A stretch of DNA of 50,000 nucleotides from Anaeromyces robustus (GCA_002104895.1 MCFG01000165.1:1-50000), one strand, 5' to 3'. Shown: positions 1 to 11,785, numbered from the stretch's first letter. The notes: generated from the sequence alone by a model not told the origin. Translations and numbers: made by a program.

Positions 1-199
1 AAAAAATAAAAGAATGTTCAGTTAAAAAAAAAGCAATAAAAATATTAGTAAAATATTTTTTAATTGAGGTAAAATATATTCATTTCAACTTTATTAGAAA
101 TATATTATTTCCTTCTTCGTAAAAGAAGTTAAATCATTATGAATTTTTTTGAAGAAAATGAAATGGAAAATAATCTATGTAAAATATGTAAAATACAAT

Positions 200-231
<32 letters not shown>

Positions 232-435
232 AATATATAATATAGTTTTCTCATTTTAAAATAAATATTAAAAAAAAACATTCCTACCATTAATGATTAA
301 CTATAATCTAATATCAGTTCTCTCTCTCTTTTTTTTTTAAGATAATCAGATATATAAAGTAAAAAAAATAAAAATAAAAATAAACTCTTTTATAAAAAGA
401 ATCAAATATTAATATGAAATTAAAAAGAAAAAAAA

Positions 436-477
<42 letters not shown>

Positions 478-762
478 AATTTTTTAGTATTAGAAATTTA
501 GTCATATTAGAATTTTGATGAATAGAATTTTTATTTATTATGGTTTTTATTCTATTTTAATTGTATCTTGTGGAATTTATTGAATTATATTAAAAAAGAA
601 AAAAAAAGAATTATATATGATATGATATTGATATTCTTTCTGCAAAAAAAAATTTCATATTAATTAAATTATTATTATATTATTATTATATTATTATTAT
701 ATTATTATTATATTATTATTATTAACTATTATTATTAACTATTATTAACTATTATTATTAAC

Positions 763-797
<35 letters not shown>

Positions 798-2390
798 ATC
801 ATTATTATTATTAATAATTATTTATATAAAATTAATTTCATTTATTTGAATAAATATAAATATTTCTTTAATATATTTTTAATAATTAGTTGGATTTAAT
901 ATACTTAATATTAATTTATTATAATTATACATTTTATGAAGAAGAATTTTTTTTATTTATTTATTAATATTTATTTATTAAAATTTATAATTTTATATAT
1001 ATATATAAATATTTTTCTGTTGTAAAATTTATAATATTTATTTTTATAATAGAGTTTTCAAAAAATATAAAAAATATATTACAGAAAAAAAAATATTTTG
1101 TATAAAAATAAAAAAAAAATTAAATTAATTTTTTCCTTCTTTTTTTTAATTTTTAATTTTAAATTTTGAATTTTTTAATTTTTTAAAATGTAACACAAAT
1201 GGATATAATTAAATAATGATAATTAAAAATCTGTATTTTTTAATTTGTGTAACATAAAATAAAAATAAAAAAATAAAATATAAAATTAAGCATGCATAAT
1301 TACATAAAATTTTTAATTTTAATTTTATTTTATTGGCTTTTTTTATTTTTTATTTTTTTTCTGTTTTTTAATTAAAAAATGAAAAATAAAAGGAAAAAGA
1401 AAAAAGAAATATAAAAAATAAAAGAGAAAAGAGAAAGTATTCTTAATCTTATATATATACATATATATTGAATTATTGGATTAACCTTTTTTTTAAAAAA
1501 AGAAAATAAAGTGACCATTATATAATTATAAAAAAAATAATAATTTATTTTATTTAGTAATTTTTTCTTTTTAAAATTTTTCTAAAAAAAAAAAAAAAAA
1601 GAAAAAAGTTGTTTTTTTTTCTTTTAATTTTTTTCAAATAATGAAATATTAATGCTACTTTTTTTTTAGAAAAAAATAATAAAAAAGTAATGAAAAAATG
1701 ATTAAACTATATTATTTTTTTAAAATTATAGAATTTATATTAAATTGATATAAATAAATAAAAAAAAATTAAATAAATTAATAAGAATATTAATAAGAAT
1801 ATTAATAATAATAATAATAATAATAATAATCATAAAAATGAATATTTATGGTAAAAAATTTTATAATTAATAAATAATTAATAATTAATAATTAATAATT
1901 AATAATTAATAACTTAAAAATAAAATAAAATAAAATAAAACAAAATAATATAATATAATATAATATATAATTTAACACCAATAGTGAATAATAATCAATA
2001 TTCAATAGTTTTAAATAATAAATTTCTTTATTATTATATATTAATTTATTAATTTTAAAAAAATTTTAAATATTTATGGATATATTTAACAAATATAAAA
2101 TAATATGTTTTTTATTTTTTTTTATGGATTATGAAAACTATTATGAAGAAATTTATGGATTATGAAAACTGTTATGAAGAAATTTTTGGGATAATAAAAA
2201 ATTTTCTTTTTTTTTTTTCTTTTTTTCTTTTTTCTTATTATTTATTTGAATGGAATTCGGTATGGATTATCAATATCATCATTATCAATGTTTGAAATTT
2301 TTGGGATAATAAATAAATATATTTATAATTTTTTTTTCTGGATAAAAATACAGAAAAAAAAATTTTTTTTTAATTAAATATAAATAAACA

Positions 2391-2445
<55 letters not shown>

Positions 2446-3181
2446 TAATAATAATTAAGATTTCGTTAATTATAATAACCCATTTATTTCATTTTTTTAT
2501 TTTGTGGAACATAATACAAAAAAAAAAAAATTATTTTTATAATAATTTTAAAAAAGAAAAAATTATGCCTTTTTTTTTTTTTTGTTTTTTTCTTATATTT
2601 TTATTTATATTTTTATTTATATTTTTATTTATATTTTTATTATTTAATATTATTAATTATTAAATAATATTTAATTATTATAAATAATATTATGATTATT
2701 TCATTTCATAATTATATAAATAATAATATATATTAAATATTAAATATTTAGACTATTTTAATATTTATATTTATAAAATAATGAATAAAATAATTATTAT
2801 TATAAATAGTAATAATAATTCATTTCAACTTGTTTTTTCTTTTTAATACAGAATAATATAGAAAAAGCAATTAATTTTTTAAAAATTTAATTACATTTTT
2901 TATACCCATACTATTTATATAATTAATTTTGTTTTTTCATATAATTTGTATTTAAAAAGAATTAATTAATATATTTAAAATAGTATGGGGGAAAAAAAAG
3001 TATATACTTGTGTCTGTAATTATTATTATTATTCTTGTTTTAATAGAAATAATTATAAATTATTATGCTAAAAATTAAAAACAAAAAAAAATAAAAAAGA
3101 AAAAGAAAAAATATTTAAAATTTATTTAATAAAAAAAAATTTACAAATTAAAAGTAAAAAAAATAGTATAAATAAATAAAA

Positions 3182-3212
<31 letters not shown>

Positions 3213-3250
3213 AATTATTAATTAAATAAAAAATTAATAATTTAGGGGAA
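1..3250. other. A/T-rich intergenic DNA, no gene seen
   Basis: Almost only A and T, dominated by poly(A)/poly(T) runs and short (ATT)n, (TATTA)n, (AAAT)n and (AATTATT)n tracts. Open frames here are low-complexity Phe/Tyr/Ile/Asn strings that follow the simple repeats, and none looks like a protein. A 31-bp tandem pair and a small T-run/CTG hairpin are recorded separately. Confidence 0.75.
2121..2182. repeat. Two-copy 31-bp tandem repeat
   Basis: The 31-bp unit at 2121-2151 is repeated at 2152-2182 with a single A/G difference. Each copy contains TTATGGATTATGAAAACT. No coding role is apparent. Confidence 0.85.
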
Positions 3251-3258
3251 AAAAAAAG

Positions 3259-3304
3259 TATAAATACTCTAGATATTTTCCAAAAATTTAATTTCTTGCA
3301 ATTA
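3259..3304 (+). promoter_or_regulatory. Predicted core promoter of the first CBM26-CBM25 gene
   Basis: A TATA box (TATAAATA, 3259-3266) follows an A-tract. Downstream come TTTTCCAA (3276-3283) and TTCTTGCA (3293-3300), a one-base-shorter form of the TTCTTTGCA seen at the same place in the three paralogues. The 34-nt TATA-to-TTCTTGCA spacing would put the start site in or next to the pyrimidine-rich element, giving a 5' UTR of about 175 nt. Function is inferred from conservation across the four genes. Confidence 0.6.
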
Positions 3305-3475
3305 CACAAATTAATAAAATAAAAATAAAAATAAAAGAAAAACAAAAAAAAAATAAATATAAATATAAAAAATTTAAATTAAAAAATAATAAATTAAAAA
3401 AAAAAAAAAAGATATAAAATAAAAATAATAAAAATAATAATAATAATAGATAGAATATATAGAATAAAATCAAAA

Positions 3476-4288
3476 ATGATTTTTAATCAAAATAAATTAA
3501 TTCTTTTCTTTACTCTTGTTTTAGTACAAGTTTTATTTACTTATTCTTCTCCTATTACTGAAAATAATTATAATGTAGAAGAAGAATTAAATAATACAAA
3601 TTTATTAAAGAGAACTTACGAACCTCCATATAATTATACACTTTTCCATGTTTATTTTAAAAAACCAGATAACTGGGGTGATAAAATATATGCTTATATT
3701 TATGATACTAAAAAGGATTCTGAAGGTTTAAATAAATGGCCAGGTTTAGAAATGAATACATGTAATCATGATTATTGTAAAGAAAATCCTTATGATTATT
3801 ATGTTATTCTTCATCGTAGTTACTTTAATGAAAATAGTCGTATTATTTTTACAGATGGTAAAAATCATCAATCTCCAGAAGCTTTTCAAGAAGGTTTTAA
3901 ATTATTAAGATTTGGTTTATATACTCAAGATGGAATTAAAGGATTTTGTAAAACAGCTGATGATTGTAGTAATACTTATGCTATAATTTATTATATATCT
4001 CATCCAGATTGGTATGGTCATGTTTATGCTCATTATCAAATTGGTAATAATAATTCATGGACTGAAAAACCAGAATTTATGTTTTTTGAAAATTATCGTG
4101 AAGATTTTGGATCCAATGAATCTTATCTTTTTGTTGACGTTAAAAATGAAAAAGAACTTACTGTTGCCTTTTGTGATTTAATTGAATCAAATTGGGATTA
4201 TCAATATAAAGCTAGATGGGATAATAATCATGGTAAAAACTTTAAAGTTTATCCTTTAACTGAAAACATTCTTCATTATACTGTTTAA
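3476..4288 (+). CDS. Secreted starch-binding protein, single CBM26-CBM25 pair
   Basis: 270 aa, intronless. Residues 1-25 form a signal peptide (basic start, long Leu/Val/Phe core). A propeptide-like stretch follows, ending at Lys45-Arg46 just before TYEPPY, the conserved start of the binding region. Residues about 47-160 match starch-binding CBM26: VYFKKPDNWGDKIYAYIYD, then WPG..M and IIFTDGKN. Residues about 175-268 match CBM25: HYQIG, WT..P and WDNNHGKNF. CBM26 and CBM25 bind alpha-glucans such as starch and malto-oligosaccharides. There is no catalytic domain or dockerin. The CBM25 half is the most divergent of the four paralogues: AFFDG reads AFCDL, extra residues sit before WDNN, and the HYQIG loop is one residue longer, so binding may be altered. 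ATG chosen because the signal peptide and the MxxKQ-like start are shared by all four genes. Family call firm; ligand inferred. Confidence 0.85.
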   Translation: MIFNQNKLILFFTLVLVQVLFTYSSPITENNYNVEEELNNTNLLKRTYEPPYNYTLFHVYFKKPDNWGDKIYAYIYDTKKDSEGLNKWPGLEMNTCNHDYCKENPYDYYVILHRSYFNENSRIIFTDGKNHQSPEAFQEGFKLLRFGLYTQDGIKGFCKTADDCSNTYAIIYYISHPDWYGHVYAHYQIGNNNSWTEKPEFMFFENYREDFGSNESYLFVDVKNEKELTVAFCDLIESNWDYQYKARWDNNHGKNFKVYPLTENILHYTV

Positions 4289-4720
4289 AAATAAATATAA
4301 ATACAAATAGTAATAATGATAATTATAATAATAAAATGTAAAAAAAAATAAAAAAAATAAAAAAATATATATTTATATTTATTATATTTAAAAAAAAAAA
4401 AAAAAAAAAAAAAAGAAAGAATTTAAAATATACATACATATATCTATGTATGTATATATATATATATAATATAATATAATATTATTTTTATTATATATTA
4501 TTAATAAATAAATAAAAATAAAAAATAAATTACTAAATAGAAATAATCTAGTATCTAGAATAAAATAATAATAAAAATAAAAATAAAACATAGTAAAAAT
4601 AATAAAAATAAAATATAGTAAAAATAAAATATAATAAAAATAAAATAAAGTAAAATAAAGTAAAATAAAGTAAAATAAAGTGAAATAAAAAATAAATTAA
4701 AAAGTAAATAAATAAAAAAT

Positions 4721-5267
4721 GTTTTTTATTTATTCTTTAAAAAGAATTTTTTTTCTGTATTTTATTATAATAATGATGATGAATAATTGTGAAGTTTTTT
4801 AAGTGTATTATTAAAAAATAAAAACAAAATAAAAAGAAAAAAAAAAAAAAAAACGTAAAAATAAAAACAAAAAAAAATAAAATATAGTAAAAATAATAAA
4901 AATAAAATAAAGTAAAATAAAAAATAAAAAGTAAATATATAAAAAATGTTTTTTATTTATTCTTTAAAAAGAATTTTTTTCTGTATTTTATTATAACAAT
5001 GATGATGAATAATTGTGAAGTTTTTTAAGTGTATTATTAAAAAATAAAAACAAAAAAAAAAGTAAAAACAAAAACAAAAAAAAAAAAATAAAAGAAAATA
5101 AAAATAAAATATAGTAAAAAATAATAAAAATAAAACAAAGTAAAATAAAAAATAAATTAAAAAGTAAATAAATAAAAATTGTTTTTTATTTATTCTTTAA
5201 AAAGAATTTTTTTTCTGTATTTTATTATAATAATAATAATGAATAATTGTGAAGTTTAAGTGTATTA
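4721..5267. repeat. Three direct repeats of about 230 bp in the 3' flank
   Basis: A block with GTTTTTTATTTATTCTTTAA, a T-run plus CTGTATTTTATTATAA, and TGAATAATTGTGAAG occurs three times, starting near 4721, 4948 and 5181 (spacings 227 and 233 bp). Copies are separated by variable AAATA-rich DNA. The third has lost a few bases in its tail. No open frame is conserved. A tandem duplication of non-coding DNA. Confidence 0.85.
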
Positions 5268-5275
5268 TGGAAAAA

Positions 5276-7094
5276 ATAAAATAAAAATAAATGAAAATAA
5301 ATAAATAAATAATATGAATAATTCATATCTTTGTGAAACATTTAACAATTCTAATTGTAACAATTTAATTTTTTTTAATTTGTGTAAAATGTTAAGAATA
5401 CAAAAAAAAAATATAAAAAAAAATATAATAAATAAAGTATAAAAAATATGCATAAATTTTTCTTTTTTTAATAAAAATTATTGAAACAAATATGAATTAA
5501 TGGAAAAAAAAAAAAAAAAAAAAAAAAAGGCAATTTAATAATGGTTTTTTTTTTAATAATATTAATTTTTAATTATATTAAATTTCTTTTTTTTTTTTTT
5601 TTGTTATATCTATTATATCTATTTAATATTTTTTTTCTGCTTATAAAATAATAAAAATAAATATAGATATATATAGGAAAATTATAAATTATATAAATTA
5701 TTAAATAATAATAATAATAATTAATTTAATTTAATAATACTAATAATAATAATAATAATAAATTTAAAATAAATTTATAATAATATTATGATTATTAAGA
5801 AATCGTTTGTTTAGATTACTCATAATATTACATATTACATATTATTAATTCTGACCATCTGTTTAATTTTGGAAAAAAAATAAAAAAAAAAAAAACATTA
5901 TGTATCATCAACTATATTCATTTTAGTATTTGTTTAATTTTGTTGTTGTTATTGTTTTTGTTTTCTTAAAACCAAGTCAAACTAAATAGAATTATTATAA
6001 CTATGGTCATGTTTATGATAATAAAAAGATAATTTCATCAAATAAAAAAAAATCTCTATAAATGACTAGAAAATAAAAAAGAATTATAACATACTTGAAA
6101 AAAAATTAAATTATAGATATAAAAAATAAAGAAAAAAGAAAAAAGAAAAATAAGTCAATATTATAATTATTTTTTTAAAAAAAATATGAATTCAAATATA
6201 TTCTCTTTCCTTAATTATATAAATTTATGTAATTATATTAATATTAATTATTAATTATTAATGTTAATACTAATTAATTATTAATAATTAATATAAATAC
6301 TAATTATTATTATTAATACTAATTATTAATGTTAATAATTATTTTTTATTTTTTTAATTTCTTTTTTTATAGTTTTCCGTTCTTTTTTTTTTTTTTTTTT
6401 TCTGCATATTTAATAAATTATGCAAAAAAAATAATATTTTATATTTAACATTTACAAAACAAAAAAAAAATAAAAAATACAGAAAATTAATTAATAATTA
6501 AAAAGTAATTTTAATAATTTTTAAATAATATAAAAAAAAAAAAAAAAAAAAAAAAAAATTGGGTATTCAATTTTAATTTTCATATGAAAAAATAAAATAT
6601 GAAAAATTAGACAAAAAAAAATAAAATTAAATATTAAATATATTAAATAATAAGTTAAATATATTAAATATTAATTATAATAATTAAAAAGAAAGGAAAA
6701 ATAAAGAAAAATAAAAAAAAATAAAGAAAAAAAAAATAAAAATAAATTAAAAAAATATAATTAAATTGTTAAATTGTTTTATTTGATTATTGCAATTTTT
6801 TTATTATTAATAATATAATATAATTTTATTTTATTTAATTTTTAATTTTATTTTTTATTCTTTATTTAAGTTACACACACAATTTAAAATTAATTTTATG
6901 CATATATTTACATAAAAAAAAATTAAATTTATTATTTTATTTTATTTTTTTTCCTTTAATATTATTTAAAACTTTTTTTTTTTTTTTTAATTATAATTAT
7001 TATTATTAATAATCATATTAATAATTCTATACTATTGATTTAATAATGATAATAATTATATAACTACTTTTGTAAAAAAAAAAAAAAAAAAAAG
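5276..7094. other. A/T-rich intergenic DNA, no gene seen
   Basis: Long A and T runs, (AAAT)n and (ATT)n tracts. A slightly more complex patch near 5800-6010 has no sustained open frame. The last 300 bases before the 7421 gene, beyond its promoter, form an A-rich AAATA-type tract that probably makes a long 5' UTR. Confidence 0.7.
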
Positions 7095-7137
7095 TATAAA
7101 AATAAAAATATTTTTCATTTTTAAATTCTTTGCGATT
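7095..7137 (+). promoter_or_regulatory. Predicted core promoter of the 7421 CBM gene
   Basis: TATAAAAA (7095-7102) follows an A-tract and AAAGTA, as at the 3476 gene. TTTTTCATT starts at 7111 and TTCTTTGCG lies at 7126-7134, 31 nt from the TATA start. The implied 5' UTR is about 290 nt, the longest of the four, and made of AAATA repeats. Inferred from conservation. Confidence 0.55.
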
Positions 7138-7420
7138 AAAAATAAAATAAAAATAAATAAAAAAAATAAAAATAAAAATAAAAATAAAATAAATAAAAAT
7201 AAAAATAAAATAAATAAAATAAAAATAAAAATAAATAAATTAAATTAATAAATAAATAAAATAAAATAAAAATATAAATAAAAAAGAATAAAATAAAATA
7301 AAATAAAATAAAATAAAAATAAATTAATAAATTAATAAAATTAAAATAGAATAAAATAAAATAATAATAAAAATAATAAATTAATAAATAAAATAAAAAG
7401 TTAATTTCCCTTTAAAAAAA

Positions 7421-8884
7421 ATGAATTATAAACAAAATAAAATTATTTTCTTCTTTATTGTATTTTTAATACAAAATTTATTTGTTATTTCAGCTCCTCT
7501 TGTTGAAAATGTTAATAAAAGAAGTTTTACTTCTATAGAAGAAACTCATTCATCTATTTATTTTGAAAAACCAAGTCATTGGGGTGAAGATGTTTATGCT
7601 TATGTTTATTCTAGTTATGTTAATGAACTTCCATATGATGCTGGAATTCCTTTAAAACAATGGCCAGGTGAAAAAATGTATCATGATAAAGAAAGAAATA
7701 ATTATAATGTTAATTTTGCTTATAAATATTTCAATCATAATTCTCATGTTATGTTTACTGATGGTAAAAATCAAATTCCAGGTGTACTTGAAGAAGGTTT
7801 TACTCTTATAGAAAGAGGTGTTTATAATGAAAATGGTCTTAAAGCTGTTTGTGATTATGGAAATACTTGTAAAAAAAATTATGCTCTTCTTTTCTATGTT
7901 AAAGATCCAAGTTGGAAAAAAGTTATTGCTCATTATCAAATTGGTGGTAAGGGGGAATGGGAAGATACTAAAGTTTGTATTTATGATCTTTTCCAAAAAA
8001 AATATCATCATACTTTTGATTTAGGTAATGATGATTATATTACTATTGCTTTTACTGATGGTAATGGTAAATGGGATAATAATAATGGTAAAAATTATCG
8101 TATTAATGCTTTAGAAGATATAGTTATTGTTAATCCAAATGCTGCTTCTGTTCCATCTAAAAAAAGAACTTATGTTCCACAATATATACATACTACTTTT
8201 AATGTTTATTTCGAAAAACCAAGTCATTGGGGTGATGAAATTTTTGCCTATGTCTATGATTTCGAAAATGATTCTACTACTGAAGGTTTAGAAAATTGGC
8301 CAGGTAGAAAAATGGCTTTACATATTGAAGAAGAAATAGAATTAAATGGTACTAAAAATAAAAATAATAATAATAATAACAAAAATAATAATACTTATTT
8401 TGTTACTTATTATCGTCCAGTATTTACCCCAAATGCTCGTATTATTTTCTCTGATGGTAAAAATCAATCTCCAGGAGTTTTACAAGAAGGTTTCCCACTT
8501 GTAAGACGTGGTTTATATACTGAAAATGGTATAAAAGCTATTTGTGTTTGGTCTAATAAATTAAGTAATAATAATAATAATTCTTATGTTCAATATAATG
8601 ATTGTCGTAGTACTTATGCTGCTATTAATTATGCTTCTAAAGAAGATTGGGGTTTCAAAGCTTATGCTCATTATCAAATTGGTAATGGTCAATGGACTAA
8701 AAAACCAGTTGAAATGCAACATCAAAATTATGATACTAATGAATTTGTTCTTTATGTTGATGTTGGTAAAGAAAAAGATTTAACTGTTGCTTTCTTTGAT
8801 GGTGATAATGAATGGGATAATAATAATGGTAAAAACTTTAAAGTTCAACCATTAACTGATGTACTTATTCAACATACTATTTAA
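7421..8884 (+). CDS. Secreted starch-binding protein, two CBM26-CBM25 pairs
   Basis: 487 aa, intronless. Signal peptide about residues 1-25 ending ISA|P. Pair 1 follows Lys33-Arg34: CBM26 (YFEKPSHWG, YAYVY, WPGEKM, FTDGKNQ), then CBM25 (HYQIG, AFTDG, WDNNNGKNY). Pair 2 follows Lys247-Lys248-Arg249: CBM26 (YFEKPSHWGD, WPGRKM, FSDGKNQSPG), then CBM25 with HYQIGNGQW and WDNNNGKNF. The His-to-Trp spacing of eight matches, from memory, the ligand-contacting His/Trp of a characterised bacterial CBM25. Pair 2 is closer to the single pair of the 16902 gene than to pair 1. Asn/Lys-rich insertions sit in the CBM26 part of pair 2 (near 8350-8395 and 8565-8580). No enzyme domain or dockerin. Kex2-type cleavage at both basic sites would release two independent starch binders; that is inference. 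Confidence 0.88.
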   Translation: MNYKQNKIIFFFIVFLIQNLFVISAPLVENVNKRSFTSIEETHSSIYFEKPSHWGEDVYAYVYSSYVNELPYDAGIPLKQWPGEKMYHDKERNNYNVNFAYKYFNHNSHVMFTDGKNQIPGVLEEGFTLIERGVYNENGLKAVCDYGNTCKKNYALLFYVKDPSWKKVIAHYQIGGKGEWEDTKVCIYDLFQKKYHHTFDLGNDDYITIAFTDGNGKWDNNNGKNYRINALEDIVIVNPNAASVPSKKRTYVPQYIHTTFNVYFEKPSHWGDEIFAYVYDFENDSTTEGLENWPGRKMALHIEEEIELNGTKNKNNNNNNKNNNTYFVTYYRPVFTPNARIIFSDGKNQSPGVLQEGFPLVRRGLYTENGIKAICVWSNKLSNNNNNSYVQYNDCRSTYAAINYASKEDWGFKAYAHYQIGNGQWTKKPVEMQHQNYDTNEFVLYVDVGKEKDLTVAFFDGDNEWDNNNGKNFKVQPLTDVLIQHTI

Positions 8885-10430
8885 ATTATGTATTAATAAT
8901 AATATAATGAAAGAAAGAAGAAAAAATATATATATTTTCTATTATTTATTTATATAAAAATTATAATTTTAATATGAATAATTATAATTTAATAATAATA
9001 ATAATAATATATATATATATAGTAAATCTATAGTAAATGTATATATATATATATGTTTTTAAATTAAAAATCAAAATATAATAATTAAAAAAAAAAAAAG
9101 AAAAACAATAAAATAAATATTTGTTTTCTAAAATACATACTAATTGCTTAAAAAATATTTATTTTTAAATAATATTGATATTTATTAATATTAATAATAA
9201 TATTATTTATTATAATAAAATATTTATTGTTAAAAAAAAGTTAACAAAAAAATAAATAAATAAATAATTTATTTATTTAATTAATTATTTTATAATAGTT
9301 TTATAAATTTATATATATATGTGTGTGTGTGTATTTTTTTTTACTTGTTATTTATTTCATTTTATTTCATTTATATATGTTTATTGATATTAATAGGAAA
9401 GTTTTAAATTATTAAATATTAAACAAAATAAATGTTAAATATTTATTAATTAATTAATACTGTTATTTATATTTATAGTATTGTTATATTTCTATTATTA
9501 ATATTTTTTATAATTCTTTCTTTAATAGTCTTTTCTTATTAATAATTTAAATATTTAATATTTAATATATATAATAGAGAAAACAAAAACAAAAAAGAAA
9601 AGGAAAAAGGAAAAAAAAGGAAAAGAATGAAAAAGAAAAAAATAATATTAATAATAATAGTAATAATAATGATGATCCTCTTAATAATAACCATCTTCTT
9701 ATATATGAAAAAACTATGAGTCAAAATATTTTTTCAATAATTTCTTAATAGAAAGAATTCTTTATATATATTTAGATAGATAGATAGATTTAATTATATT
9801 ACAGATATAAATTTAACATTTTTATTTTTATTTTTATATTTATATTTATTTAATGATAATTTAATTATTTTTTAAAATATATATACAAATAACTAAATAA
9901 AAAAAATTTATTCATATATATATATATATCTTATTATGTTTGCTACTTTTAAATGATATCTTTTTTTAATATGTAATTTGTAATATATGAGATGTACTTA
10001 TTATCATTATTATGAAATAGTGGAAAATTTAAAATAATTACAAACAAAATAACTAGTGGAAAGTGGAAAAAACTAACCTTTATATGACGTTATAAGGATT
10101 TGTATTAAGTTACACAAGATTAAAGTTTTTTTTTTTTTTTTTTTTTTGAATCAGAAAAATTAATTACATTATTATTATTAATTTTATTTATTTAAATTAT
10201 CACTATATGTTATTGCAATAGAATGTTATATATAAACGCCAGAATGAAAAAAATATAATTATATTTAATTAGGGTTAAGGTAAATGTACTTTAAGAAATA
10301 AAGTTTTTTAAAAAATGAGATATAATGAATCATATATTTATTAACCCAATAATATATAATATAAATTTAATTGTCACATCACATTTCAAGAAAGTTACAT
10401 ATAATTAATATCAAGATTATCTAAGAGTTT

Positions 10431-10488
<58 letters not shown>

Positions 10489-10783
10489 TTAATTTATATA
10501 TTTCTTTCTTTTTTTTTTTTATAAAAAAAATAATACGTATTTTAAAATGGAATATTAATTAGATATTTTTATAAAAATCAATTGGTAGTTAATAATTGTA
10601 TATTAATACCTTTTTTTTTTTAAATTCTTTATTATCCATAATTTTAATTTTTTTAAAGTGTAGTTAACAATATATTCTTCATCATTATTGATTGCATTAT
10701 TTTGATGATAATGAAAAATCATTACTAGTATTTTTATTTTTCTATTACTAATTTATGTCCATAAAATAAAAACTAAACTATTA

Positions 10784-10827
10784 ATTAATGAAAGGGAAGG
10801 ATTTCTAATTCATTCCCATTCATTAAT
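10784..10827. repeat. Inverted repeat, 15-bp arms
   Basis: The left arm ATTAATGAAAGGGAA (10784-10798) pairs with the right arm TTCCCATTCATTAAT (10813-10827) at 14 of 15 positions around a 14-nt loop. Same loop length as the hairpin at 11392. The G/C pairs in the arms make chance less likely in this DNA. Confidence 0.75.
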
Positions 10828-11086
10828 GATAACAATAACGCCTTATTGAAATATGTTAATTTTTTAATTTATTTTAAACCAATATTTATTATACCTTCAA
10901 ACAAAATAAAATGTACAACCTTTTTCCTTTTTAATAAATAAATAAATAACTAGATAAATAATTAAATGAATAATTAATTAATTAATTAATTAATAATTAA
11001 AACATTCATATAAAAGGTATTTATTTGTTAAAGTAAATCTACTTTATTTTTATTAAATAAAATTTTGAATAATTTATTTATTCATT

Positions 11087-11140
11087 TATTTTCACTTATT
11101 TTCACTTATTTTCACTTATTTTCACTTATTTTCACTTATT
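11087..11140. repeat. Decamer tandem repeat
   Basis: About five to six copies of a 10-bp unit (TTTTCACTTA) in a row, followed by TTTA-type repeats. One of the few repeats here with a C in every unit. Confidence 0.85.
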
Positions 11141-11391
11141 TATATTTATTTATTTATTTATTTATTATTTATATTTATTTATTTATTTATTCATTCATTC
11201 ATTCACTCATATAATATGTTTTAAATTTATATATATTTTTATTTCCTTAATTATTATTTATTATAAATTAAATTTTTTGAAAGTTTAATATATATAAAAT
11301 TTTCTCTCTACAATTTTCTATTATAATATTAATTTTGATTAATTTAGCCAAAAAAAAAAGTAAAATTAAAACAAAATTTTAAGTTTTACTA

Positions 11392-11445
11392 TAATAGGTT
11401 GTTAATTTATAAAAGTTTTCTCTTCTATAAATTAACAGCCTATTA
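11392..11445. repeat. Inverted repeat, 20-bp arms
   Basis: TAATAGGTTGTTAATTTATA (11392-11411) and TATAAATTAACAGCCTATTA (11426-11445) are reverse complements at 19 of 20 positions, separated by a 14-nt loop. The one mismatch would be a G-U pair in one RNA strand. It could be a transcribed hairpin or a remnant of a small mobile element; no flanking target duplication was recognised. Confidence 0.85.
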
Positions 11446-11598
11446 TATTATTAATGGAATAATATTATATCTAATATTTAATATTATTATAAGAAAAAAC
11501 TATTATTGAATCTATTTAAAATAAATAACCTATTATCTTATAATAAATTATGATATAATAATAATATAATATGGATATACTAATAAAATTAAATAAAT

Positions 11599-11602
11599 GT
11601 TT

Positions 11603-11676
<74 letters not shown>
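11599..11676. repeat. (TTTA)n microsatellite
   Basis: About 78 bp of uninterrupted TTTA repeats. The open frame across it is an artefact of the repeat. Confidence 0.95.
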
Positions 11677-11678
<2 letters not shown>

Positions 11679-11745
11679 AATGCTTAAAATATAAAATTGT
11701 ACTATCATTTTTAAATTCAATAAAGTTGACGTACAAATTGTGTGT

Positions 11746-11785
<40 letters not shown>

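Noticed and set aside
3476-4288. Calling the CBM proteins amylases or cellulosome enzymes
   Set aside because: The whole length is accounted for by the signal peptide and binding modules; there is no catalytic domain and no dockerin.
7652-8024. Open frames on both strands overlapping the 7421 gene
   Set aside because: Shadow frames of a strong coding sequence; no domain or composition signal of their own. The same holds for frames within 16902-17669 and 20886-22346.
9539-9724. 61-residue frame rich in Ile and Phe on the - strand
   Set aside because: Follows A/T repeats, has no homologue-like pattern, promoter or signal peptide cleavage site.
11392-11445. Calling the hairpin a MITE or transposon end
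   Set aside because: No target-site duplication or transposase was visible and only one copy is present, so it is listed as an inverted repeat only.
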